A stretch of 17,817 nucleotides of DNA, taken from Ettlia oleoabundans (Eukaryota > Chlorophyta > Chlorophyceae > Chlamydomonadales). Positions 10,041 through 17,817 of the stretch are shown here, piece after piece; the first letter of the stretch is position 1; each line of letters opens with the position of its first letter. The notes beneath the pieces are model-generated. The model worked only from the letters and a program-made list of their open reading frames with translations. It was not told the origin of the DNA and searched no databases. The translations under genes and the position numbers were made by a program. The DNA lies in the NCBI GenBank assembly GCA_019693395.1, contig JAAMXP010000375.1:1-17817 (forward strand), read 5' to 3'.

Positions 10041-10353
10041 GGTTTGCCACCCGGCAGCAACCTAAAACCCCCTTCGCCGCTGCCGCAACAATGGTTAATG
10101 ATATCGCGCGTCAGACTCTGCCTTATCAAGCTGTAGCCTGTGTTACTGAGGGGCCGGCCGGCAGGAAATTGAGGTTAACTGGGTGTTCACAACAGGAGAC
10201 AACAGGGCTGAGTATTTACTGTATATTGAAATGAGTAACAAACGCTATCAGTTATCTTGCCTCTCGATGGTGACGCCAGCCTGGCGGCCCGCAGCCATGC
10301 ACAGCAAGTGCGTGCAGCAACGCCGCCAAACTGCAGCGCTACAGCACTTGAAC
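10041..10353 (-). promoter_or_regulatory. Short spacer holding the mS37 promoter and the upstream gene's 3' end
   Basis: These 313 bp lie between the start codon of mS37 and the stop codon of the next minus-strand gene, so they must contain the mS37 promoter and 5' UTR as well as the neighbour's 3' UTR. No clear TATA box was seen. A GGCCGGCC palindrome at about 10153-10160 is the only notable motif. A plus-strand open frame across this region is not supported by codon pattern or splice sites. Confidence 0.45.
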
Positions 10354-11846
10354 TTACACAACATCAAACGACGTGCTGACGCCCGTCTTAAGTGCCCGCA
10401 CAGCAGCATCTATGTCTTTGAGACGGCGTGCTGTGGCACAAGCCTCGCATTGCGCTCTGCAACAGCAGTAAGCAGGGTGGCGCTACCTGGTGTTAGCATG
10501 GTGGCAAGTGCCCATCCTCAATGTCCTATGTTGCAGTTCGCAGTGGGCGTTGGGATATGCCTTGTCCTACCTCAGGTATCGCTCCCGGATGACCTCCAGG
10601 TCGCATTCTTCCTCGTCGGCGTGGCCTTCACCGCCGCTGCTGGATGCCGTGGCAGGTGCATCCTCTGCAGGTGGCGCGGCGGCCACGGGCCCTGCTGGTC
10701 CGCCATCTGCGCCATGCAGTGCTACTAGCTGGGCATCAATGGCAGCCAGATCACTGGCAGGCTGCTCAAAGGGGTTGATGGGAGCCCGGCTCCCATTAAC
10801 GGCGCCCAGCTCGGCTGCTGATGCTGGCAGCTGACGGAGCAGGGACTGGAGCAGCACCTGGTCAGCCTCACATAATGCAAAGCTGGCCCCAGTTGAGCCA
10901 ACGGCTGTGTCTGTGTTCAAGAAATCCGTCATAGTCTTTCCAGAACAGCTGATTGCAGTGACTTCAGCAGCCACCCAAGCCTCTTGTAATGCTGCGTTCA
11001 GCCGCGCCTCGCGTTGCAAGCGCTGACGACCGTACTGCATCGCCGCCGCCAGGCCGCCAGATGACACAGCCACCTCCCAAGGTGGCGATGCTGACTCTGC
11101 CAAAGCATCCTCTCCCTTTGTGCTGTTGCTGGCCTGTCCCGCTTCTATCTGCTCCATGCGTCGCTCCAGTGCCCTGCCTGCGGCGGCAACTGCTGCTGCT
11201 CGTTGGTCTGCCTCTGCCAGGGCGCGGTCCAGCAGCTGCACACTCTGTAACGCCTCATATATACACGGTTCAGGGTCGCATGTTAGTCCACCTGATACAC
11301 TCAACCCGATGCTGCTGCCACGCCTGCTGCTAAAAATGATATTGGTCATAGCGGGAAGAGCGGAAGCATATTTGCTGGCTGTCCCACTGGTGCTGGCAAC
11401 ATTATTGGTGGCCAGCCAGCCTGCAGAGCATAAGAGGGATACAACTCAAATATGCACATAGGCGAACGGCGGCTGCAGGCAAAGTCCGTTTGCAAGCAAG
11501 GAGCGTGATAGGCAAGGCGAGACTGCTAACCGCGTGTTGTGGCAGCCTCCAGCTGCTTCCCCAGCACCATCGTCTGGACCAGAGCCACAAAGTTGGGTGG
11601 GAACTCTATGAGGCCTTCCTCTCCTTGCTTTGCGGCGCCCAGTTCGGCTATGGCGGCTAGGTAAACCTCCAATTGCTCCACCTGCCCAGCCCGCAGCGTG
11701 TCGCTGGTGAGCCAGCTGGCGCTCGTCCATGACTCCTCTGTCCCGCGTTTTGAGCCGGGCAACCGCCCCACCGCTGCAGACGTTGCCACCTCCAGGTGCA
11801 GCTGCTGTCCCTCAAAGGAGAAGTGGCGGCACACCGACATCGACAT
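10354..11846 (-). CDS. Coiled-coil protein of unknown function (422 aa, three exons)
   Basis: Seen: minus-strand exons 11846-11531, 11420-10571 and 10456-10354. Phases match at both junctions (1 nt + 2 nt, then 2 nt + 1 nt), ending in TAA. The start is the first of two close in-frame ATGs (MSMSVCRHFSFEGQQLHLEV). The N-terminal 105 residues look globular with alternating hydrophobics. Residues about 140-190 form a heptad-like helix (LLDRALAEADQRAAAVAAAG), and a second helical stretch follows (QYGRQRLQREARLNAALQEA). After a low-complexity Pro/Ala/Gly segment there is an acidic patch (DEEECDLE) and a final helix (IRERYLRAQCEACATARRLK). The last exon is easy to miss because exon 2 runs straight into an in-frame TAG if unspliced. 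Weak point: the first donor is GTTAGC. I do not recognise the family; a structural adaptor or kinetochore/cytoskeletal-type subunit is possible but unproven. Confidence 0.68.
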
Positions 11847-12263
11847 TCGCGTTGACTACTGGTCCTACGGGGCAACTAGCACGAGCAAATACGGCTATAA
11901 GTTAGGGCAAATCAAACGTGCGACATGCGTTGGGTTTCAACCAAGCACATTCCTCGCCGGAGCCAGTACAGGTGTATTGCTTGCGCAACTTGTGTTCTGA
12001 GTGGTTGTTTTACTGTCAAGATTGTTCCGTTCACACTGCACGAGAAGCCAGGTATGAGGCTTCTGTCCTTTGGCACAGCCCCTTGAGCAAGACTGTCCCC
12101 CTTGTTTACAAAGCGCGCTTTACAAAGCGCGCACCCTTCTTGGAGCAGCGCTGGGTGCGAAACTAGGCAGCCGCGCCTTTAAATTGACTGTGGTAGCTCT
12201 ATTTGTCGGATCAACCGCTGCTCCCGACGGCACTGTCCGCACCGCCGCTGCCATCTCCAAAGT
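11847..12263. promoter_or_regulatory. Bidirectional promoter between the coiled-coil gene and NTAQ1
   Basis: The two genes start head-to-head 417 bp apart, so both promoters should lie here. On the plus strand a TTTAAAT stretch at about 12178-12184, some 80 bp before the NTAQ1 ATG, is a possible TATA-like element. A 14-bp direct duplication at 12105-12132 sits just upstream. No gene was recognised in this interval; the short plus-strand ORFs have no family resemblance. Confidence 0.5.
12105..12132 (+). repeat. Perfect tandem duplication of TTTACAAAGCGCGC in a promoter
   Basis: Two identical, directly adjacent 14-bp copies lie at 12105-12118 and 12119-12132, about 130 bp upstream of the NTAQ1 start codon. 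The GCGCGC core makes a duplicated factor-binding site possible, but a replication-slippage duplication is equally compatible with the sequence. Confidence 0.9.
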
Positions 12264-13458
12264 ATGTCTGCCACTACGTCCACTGTAGCAGCAAACCTGC
12301 CAATTTCTTGGCCTACGAAAAGCGATTGTCGATACACAGCCTGTTACTGCGAAGAAAATGTATATTGGATGGCGCAGCAGCTGCATTCACTGCAGCTTGG
12401 TATGCGCCTTGCAGCTGTCATTATCTCAAACTCTAGCAAGTTGGTGAGTGGATGGGGAAGTGCATGTAAGTGCCCTGCATGGGCTATTGGCATTCGGCTG
12501 AGAGCTGCTATTCCCTTCGGTCAATCGGTAGGCATGCTGGTCGCGTGCTAGTAGTGAGCCCAGTTAGGGCATCAATCAACAACAAACTTCGCTAGCGTTA
12601 ACTATCATGGGTTGCTAGAAGTGTGCTACATGCCTGCTTTGCTGCAGGTACCACTGTGGTGTCAGCGTGCAGGCCACGGGCAAGTGGTGTTCTGGGACTA
12701 TCACGTGATTCTGGTTGCACAGCAGGCAGCGGGGCAAGCTTTGGTCTTCGACCTCGACAGGTATGTACCCACATTTGCTGCTGGCCAACGTTGGGCCAAC
12801 ATTTTGCTGTCTCTGGGTTGCCTGGACAGCAAGTTCAAGTGTGAGTTACGAGCAGATGTGGTACATGCGTCTTAAGCACAGTCGCGCCCTTAAAACCTTG
12901 TGCAGTACGCTTTCCTTCCCGTGCCGCCTGGCTGACTACAAGCAGCAAGCTCTCCAGGACAAGTTAGACCTGCCCCCCAAGTATCGCAGGTGGGTATGCA
13001 GCATACCGGCCCTGTTCTGGCAGCCATGCTAAGGTTTCCTCAGAGGGCCGCAAGGCAGGTTGGCACAGCGGTACGTGCTTCTAAAAAAACACCTTGTGTC
13101 CTGTTACCTGATTGGCAGGTTGTACAGAGTGGTGCCAGCGCATATTTACCTGCGCCAGTTTGCCTCTGACCGGTCGCACATGCGGGATGAGCAGGGTGCC
13201 TGGCTGCAACCCCCACCTTGCTATCCTTGCATCGTAGCAGCGAATGCTGCCACCCACACACTGCCGTCCTACCTTGATTGTTCTCTGGAGCGAGATGAAG
13301 CAGCACAGAGTGACAAGCAGCACCAGCAGCAGCTTCAGGAGGGCGATAACCTATGCCTACCCGCCAACTGGCAAGCGCTGCAGGCATGCGCCGAGCAGCA
13401 TCCATTCGGGACTGTCTTGGATGAACGGTCCTTCTTGGCACTGTTTGGCTTGCCCTGA
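12264..13458 (+). CDS. NTAQ1: Protein N-terminal glutamine amidohydrolase (NTAQ1)
   Basis: Seen: exons 12264-12443, 12648-12760, 12906-12989 and 13119-13458 join in phase to give 238 aa. Family blocks appear in order: [14 protein letters not shown] (residues 22-35), [11 protein letters not shown] (73-83), FDLDSTLSFP (spanning the second splice), PPKYRR, then [18 protein letters not shown] and the C-terminal [14 protein letters not shown]. The catalytic triad fits Cys29, His79 and Asp95, matching human Cys28, His81 and Asp97. Known: NTAQ1 deamidates N-terminal Gln to Glu, creating a tertiary-to-secondary destabilising residue for the Arg/N-degron pathway. It is a cytosolic/nuclear monomer. Odd: a Gln/Asp-rich insertion before the C-terminal motif makes it longer than the human protein (about 205 aa). 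An upstream CAG acceptor in exon 3 (12855-12856 area) would add residues that break the conserved DLDSTLSFP, so 12906 was chosen. Confidence 0.93.
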
Positions 13459-13747
13459 GCGACAACAAAGCAACAGTGTTGGGATTGTTGTTTCTTGGCT
13501 GTGTGCCTCTGTTACTTGCACCTGTTCTCTTCGTAACAACTTCAAAGCTTTCACTGGCGGCAGGCCCCCAGCAGCACCGCCCTTGATGTCAATCACCTCG
13601 ATATGTGAACAATAACCATGTGTCCCAGGTATTATGACGTGCCTGCGCAGGCGGTCGCCACCTTGTGTGCCACCTTTTGTGCTAGCTACTTGAACTTGCT
13701 CACCCTGCACCTCACACGTTGCGGAAACTTGTCTGCTGGCTGCAGCT

Positions 13748-13800
13748 GTAAGAGCATTGTAGTAAGACTAGTAAGAGCATTGTTGTACAATGCTCTTACT
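13748..13800. repeat. Perfect 14-bp inverted repeat (3-nt loop) plus a 13-bp direct copy
   Basis: AGTAAGAGCATTGT at 13770-13783 is followed after TGT by its exact reverse complement at 13787-13800. A further direct copy of 13 bases lies at 13748-13760, 23 bp upstream. This is an A/T-richer island than its surroundings. It could be a transcript 3'-end hairpin, a small foldback element remnant or a slippage product. No flanking target-site duplication was identified. Confidence 0.9.
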
Positions 13801-13862
13801 GCTCGCATTAAACAGCCGAGTGTCATGCCAGGTGCCTTCCACCTGGCACATAAGACAGCACT

Positions 13863-13906
13863 TTGGGTTACGGTAGCATGGCCGTTGGGTTACGGTAGCA
13901 TGGCCG
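13863..13906 (+). repeat. Perfect 22-bp tandem duplication
   Basis: Two identical 22-base units are directly adjacent at 13863-13884 and 13885-13906. Each contains GGTTACGGTAGCATGGCC. They lie about 60 bp after the hairpin, so this part of the spacer has undergone several local duplications. No function is evident. Confidence 0.9.
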
Positions 13907-14421
13907 CCATATACGTATGGCTGCCTGAACCATGACGGTAGAAGCGTCTGGCAAGGGCCCAGCAGCCGCGAGGGGCCATGCTGCGCCGCGCTGCCGGTGC
14001 CTTCCGGCCGGCCTAGGCCTCTTAACCTACCGCGGCCGGCAACCAGTGGACGGTTATTATATCTTCTCCTCCCTTCCTCGCCATACCAAACATTGCCTTA
14101 GGCGCAAAGGGAACGGTTTTTGGCTGTGGATGTAGGTTGAGCAGCAGAGTGGCGGGTGAGGTGCTGAGCGGTAAGGACGCGCACCAGTGGCGGCACCCCA
14201 ACTCCTGCCAAGGGTGTACCCGCCAATAGGTTCATTCGCCTGGGTCCCGTCATACTTTCATTTGCTTACAGGCAATAAATTGGGCGAGTTCTCCGCTTTA
14301 GCATCAACAACGCCGGTCCTGACAATGCCTCCCTTTCTGCCCAGCTACTACCGTGAGTGGATCTGTTGTGCCCCATGATCTCATCAAGGGCATCCCTTGG
14401 CTCTTGCGACCATTCCAAACC

Positions 14422-16435
14422 ATGCCGCTCGGAACCATGGCTTCGGTTCGCGCAGATGGCGCGCACTTGGGCGCCACGCTGCACGCCGGCGCTGCCCCGT
14501 CCTCTCTTCCGCCGCAGCTCACGCAGCCTACGCAAACGTCAGACCTGGCCTCCCTCCTTTCCCTTTTCGCACAGTTGTCCAGCGGCGCCGCTGCAGGTGT
14601 CCCCGCCCATGCCGGGCCGGCTGGCGCACTCAGCGGAGTTGCGCACGCCTCCTCCTCGGCGTTCCAACCCTTCCAGCAGCCCACTCTTCCAGAGCAACAA
14701 CAAGGAGTCGGCAGCGCGTTACCGCAGCTGGAGGCCTTGGCGTTTTGGGGTCAGGTACCTAAAGGACCCTTCAGCCACCCTTGGCGGCACCCTGCGTTGC
14801 CTTTGCGCTCAGACAACACATTAACGGTCCTCTACCCACCATTTCAAGTTGGGGCATAACATTGCTGCCGGTGTGCAAAGCCTTATACCCAAACATATAG
14901 TGGCTTTCCCTGCCCTCTGCCTTGCAGCTCTACCAGATATCTTTGGGTGGCTTGCAAGATTCGTTGCAGCAACTTCAAGCCGCTTTCCCCTCTCTGGGTG
15001 CCGTCGTGCCCGCCCCTACTGCCAGCCCGATAGCAGCCGCGGCGCTGCAGATGCTGCAGGCAGCGCAATCGCACGGTCAGCAGCACTGCGTCAATGGAAA
15101 TCCCATGTCAAATACAGCCGCAGTCGCCAACGCTGGACGGTCAGGTATCGTGCCAGCTGCCATGCTACCTCCGTCCCTACCCCCTGCGCCGACATCCACT
15201 GCCGGTGTCAAACTGGTAGCAGCTCCACCCCCTCAGCAGCTACTTACCACCACCAGCAGCTTTGCCACAGAGCATGCGGCGCCACCCGCCCCTGCCCCAG
15301 CAGCACCAGTGCCAGCGCTGGCACAGGCAGCGCTTGGCTACAATAGCGGCGGCAGTGGTACTAGCCCCAGCAGGATCGTTGACGGCGGTATCTCCTCGGA
15401 TGGATCGCTGGAGCCACATCGCAAGCGCTCCCGCCGCGATGATGCAGGCAGTGCGGGCAATGGCAAGATTTGCAGCAACTGTCACACCGCTGCCACGCCC
15501 TTCTGGCGAAAGGATCGCATCACTGGCCTACCCCTCTGCAACGCCTGCGGGTGCGTGACAGCGATAGCGGTGTTTGTGCCCTCAGCCCCCATAAACTGAT
15601 GGGACCTGCTGGGTACAGTTGAAGCCTGCACATGAATGCACTACCCACCTGCCAGGCTTTCCCTAACTTGCCCACCTGAACTCCATACCCTCTTGATCTT
15701 CCCCTATCATGCAGCTTGTATGCTGCCAAGAACGATCACCCACGCCCCGTCAAGCTGTGGCGTGAGGGGCAGCCTGTGGGCCCTCATGCGCAAACCCTGT
15801 CATCCCAGCAGCAGCAGAAGCCGCCTGCAGCGCTGTCGCCGCCGCCGCAGCAGCCGCCGCACCAGCAGCCGCCGCAGCAGCAGATAGCAATCTTGCAGTG
15901 CGCACAACACCAACAGCAGGCTCAACAGCACCAACCAATACCGGTCACGGTAGGGCCATCTGCGTTGCAGCAGCAAGGGGCGAGCCAGCAGCAACACGAG
16001 CAGCACCAGCATCAAGCGGGCGGACATGCGCAGGAGGCGTCGCCCAGCGTTGTGGTAGCTATGGCTGCGATGCTGCAGCAGGCCGCCAGCCAGCTCCAGG
16101 TGCAGGAGGTGGCACCGGGCACTGGCTCTGGCACAGCATCCCCACAGCAGCAACACAAGCAGCACTCTCCTCCACGACAACAGGAAGAAAAACCCTGGTC
16201 AGTGCTGCCCCAGCCCAGGCCCCAGCAGCTTTCCCTGCAAACCGTCAACAAGCAGCAGCCTGCATCATCACGACAGCAGGAGCAGGGCGGTCCCTCACCG
16301 CTGTCGCTGCTCCAGCAGCAAGAGACGGGAGTCAACCCGCAGCTGCAGCCCAATCCGTCTGCCGATGCTTTCACGCAAGCCGCCGTTGCCCTCATTGCAT
16401 CCGCGGCCTCACTGCAGACTGTAACTGCTGTGTAA
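14422..16435 (+). CDS. GATA-type zinc-finger transcription factor with Gln-rich C-terminus (5' end uncertain)
   Basis: Seen: exons 14422-14754 (probably from 14345), 14928-15550 and 15715-16435 join in phase 0 then phase 2, about 558 aa from ATG 14422. One GATA finger: C293-SN-C296, 18 residues (TPFWRKDRITGLPL), C315-NA-C318, then GLYAAKNDHPRPVKLWR. The last exon junction splits the Gly codon after the fourth cysteine. A basic stretch KRSRRDD precedes the finger and may be a nuclear localisation signal. Upstream is Ser/Ala/Pro-rich; the C-terminal 240 residues are Gln-rich with runs of CAG/CAA, typical of activation domains. Known: such fingers bind (A/T)GATA(A/G); the X18 spacing is that of many plant and fungal GATA factors. 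Inferred: nuclear transcription regulator, target unknown. The first exon's frame is open back through an acceptor at 14344 without an ATG, so an upstream coding exon is likely. The donor GTACCT at 14755 is weak. Confidence 0.86.
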
Positions 16436-16923
16436 TAAGATGCAGAACCTCCCAGCACAGCCTTGCTGCCTCCGCCCCGTGGCTGCATGAATGGCTGGCT
16501 GGCTGTGCCTCGAATAGCCCCCAATGGTTTGTGACTTGGCAAGTTCTATCAAGCAAGCAGAGCATGACCGCTGTATATTACCCCCTGCCCAGCTACCTGC
16601 CACACATCTTTTTTCTCCTACAGCACTCACCCTGCCTTTACTTTGGCTCTATGCCTTACATGTCACCTCCCATTCATACCAGTTCTTTGTGCCTTGACAC
16701 TACAAGCCATGCATGCAGTGCCCTTTGCATGAAAGCTGCCATGCTGGCCCCATGGCCCGCACTGCAGCGCCTCATTGCCCAGAACCCTGTTTTCTATGGA
16801 ACCATGGGCGATCCTGCCCACAACCCTGTTTATTCCTAGTGTTGATGCACAGGCGTGACACCACTGAACAGAGATACTTGATAAGTCAGTGTGCGTCACA
16901 GCCAGGAGGTTACCATTGACCGG
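16436..16923. other. Convergent intergenic region
   Basis: These 488 bp lie between the stop of the plus-strand GATA gene and the stop of the minus-strand TRM7 gene. They should hold the two 3' UTRs. A plus-strand open frame continues to about 16839, but it is a shifted frame of the Gln-rich exon and has no family resemblance. No RNA gene or mobile element was recognised. Confidence 0.5.
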
Positions 16924-17640
16924 CTAATCTCCTCCACGTGCATCCGCCGGTGCGTTCAGGTCTGCCGTTGTCTCCGTTGTTGCTGCTGCTGATATTGCCG
17001 CTATTTGCTCATGGCCAGCGCTTGCGCCGCAGGGGACTCCTTTGAGCGTCGCTACCGCTCGCCGGTATGCGGGCGCCGTTGGGGGCTGCACAGGTGGCAG
17101 GCTGACGTAGCCTTGGGCAGGCAGGTCATATGATGCATCAGCGTCCCAGCCGTCCAGGTCACCGCAAGCCAGAAAGGGCACCAACTGGCGCATCAGAGGG
17201 CTGCAAACAAGGGGGCTGGAGGGATACGTGAGCAAGCCATTTCTTCCAGGGGGTGGCGAGTGATCCTGCGTATGAGGTGCTTGTAGAGCAGAGCATGAAG
17301 TTTGGTGGGCACAATGTGCAGGAGACACGGTTTGTGCTGAGCAAGGCAGTAAGACAGAGCAGGAAGTTGGGTGAGCAGTTGGCATAGGGAGCATTGAACA
17401 TCATGCCATTCAACTGCAAGCCAGACAGCACGCGCTTCGCTGGCATTGATGCTTGCCCATGCATATATGAGCTTGTGGCCCTGTGTGCGCACCTATGCTG
17501 CGTGTCTGGCCCATACGCCTGCCAGACACCCTGCAACAGTGCCTGCAGTTGCGCGGGTTCAAACCCTGGGGGTGGCCCGTAGCGGCGGCACACCACAAAT
17601 GCCTCAATGCTTGAGTTGCGGCTGCTCCTGGGCTTTGCAA
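16924..17640 (-). CDS. TRM7: TRM7/FTSJ1 tRNA 2'-O-methyltransferase, C-terminal two exons (5' partial)
   Basis: Seen: minus-strand exons 17640-17493 and 17200-16924, joined 2 nt + 1 nt across a GTGCGC...CAG intron, ending in TAG. The first reads AKPRSSRNSSIEAFVVCRRY then GPPPGFEP; the second reads PFLACGDLDGWDADASYDLP and later PVQPPTAPAYRRAVATLK. Known: AKP-SSRNSSIEAF, PF-ACGDLS and the PPxxPPY-like tail are signatures of Trm7/FTSJ1, which 2'-O-methylates tRNA positions 32 and 34 with partner proteins; the Glu of SSIEAF fits the last member of the K-D-K-E tetrad. The rest of the Rossmann fold, including the SAM site and other tetrad residues, is beyond the right edge; 17641-17817 looks like intron. 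After the conserved core there are about 35 Ala/Thr-rich residues that look lineage-specific. Sister SPB1/FTSJ3 proteins are less likely because of the short C-terminus. Confidence 0.9.
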
Positions 17641-17817
17641 CTGCAAATGCGTGGCGAACCAGGTTCTTGTATAACAGCCTTCAGCACGTGTGCATGGGTG
17701 GCAGGTGGCAAAAGCACGGAGTAGATGCCAGCGGGCTGAGGCAAGCCGGCTGGGATTGGAAGAGCAAAGAAACGTGCCCACGTGCGCGAAGACTGCGAAA
17801 CCCGCTTAATTCATCCC

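Larger units (their letters stand above)
13459..14344. other. Intergenic region with hairpin and tandem repeats; GATA gene 5' end probably here
   Basis: This 886-bp stretch follows the NTAQ1 stop. It contains the hairpin and duplications listed separately and should include the promoter and first exon of the downstream GATA gene. The pyrimidine-rich acceptor ending at 14344 implies an exon somewhere upstream, whose coding frame must end one base into a codon. A short candidate is ATG at 13978 with a donor at 13997, but that donor (GTGCCT) is weak. Open frames on both strands here resemble no family I know. Confidence 0.45.

Noticed and set aside
13357..13710. Minus-strand 117-aa ORF antisense to the end of NTAQ1 and into the spacer
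   Set aside because: It is partly antisense to the well-supported NTAQ1 exon, with no recognisable motif, and open frames are expected by chance in GC-rich DNA.
13618..13935. Plus-strand 105-aa ORF in the NTAQ1-GATA spacer
   Set aside because: It runs through the hairpin and tandem duplications; composition looks random and no splice sites connect it to a gene.
15898..16839. 313-aa plus-strand ORF overlapping the GATA C-terminal exon and extending past its stop
   Set aside because: It is the shifted frame of the poly-Gln exon (Gln becomes Ala/Ser/Thr) and shows no domain. The GATA frame is fixed by the zinc-finger junction.
1..17817. CRISPR arrays, insertion sequences, phage or bacterial operons
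   Set aside because: No regularly spaced repeats, transposase motifs or bacterial gene organisation; the gene structures are spliceosomal and eukaryotic throughout.

Overview
This window is nuclear DNA from a eukaryote, most likely a GC-rich chlorophyte green alga. The genes have many short exons separated by introns of about 60-360 bp. Donors are mostly GTG-type (GTGAGT, GTGGGT, GTGCGT) and acceptors are pyrimidine-rich ending in CAG. CAG/GCN-rich low-complexity coding runs (poly-Gln, poly-Ala) are common. No bacterial features were seen. All gene models were built by hand from reading-frame continuity and matching intron phases, because single-frame ORFs do not show them.

Layout. (1) 246-8889, plus strand: one large gene of at least 19 exons, about 1,512 codons within the window, open at its 5' end. 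An N-terminal helical-repeat plus SLD-like region and a C-terminal coiled coil flank a very long Ala/Gln/Lys/Glu-rich linker. This is the architecture and size of the SYCP2 / Red1 / ASY3 meiotic chromosome-axis core protein. (2) 9476-10040, minus: a complete three-exon gene for the mitoribosomal twin-CX9C protein mS37/Mrp10 (81 aa). (3) 10354-11846, minus: a three-exon gene for a 422-aa coiled-coil protein I do not recognise. (4) 12264-13458, plus, divergent from (3): a complete four-exon gene for N-terminal glutamine amidohydrolase NTAQ1, with the Cys-His-Asp triad intact. (5) 14422-16435, plus: a GATA-type zinc-finger transcription factor with a Gln-rich C-terminal half; its 5' exon is unresolved. 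(6) 16924-17640, minus: the two 3' exons of a TRM7/FTSJ1 tRNA 2'-O-methyltransferase; the catalytic core lies beyond the right edge.

The genes do not form a pathway. They look like an ordinary gene-dense algal neighbourhood with a bidirectional promoter at 11847-12263 and convergent ends near 8890-9475 and 16436-16923. Intergenic DNA contains a perfect 14-bp hairpin, a 22-bp tandem duplication and a 14-bp promoter duplication. The main discovery candidate is gene (1), a chlorophyte meiotic axis protein that appears to keep both the animal/fungal-style N-terminal domains and the axis coiled coil. Its introns break it into pieces that automated annotation could easily split or miss.
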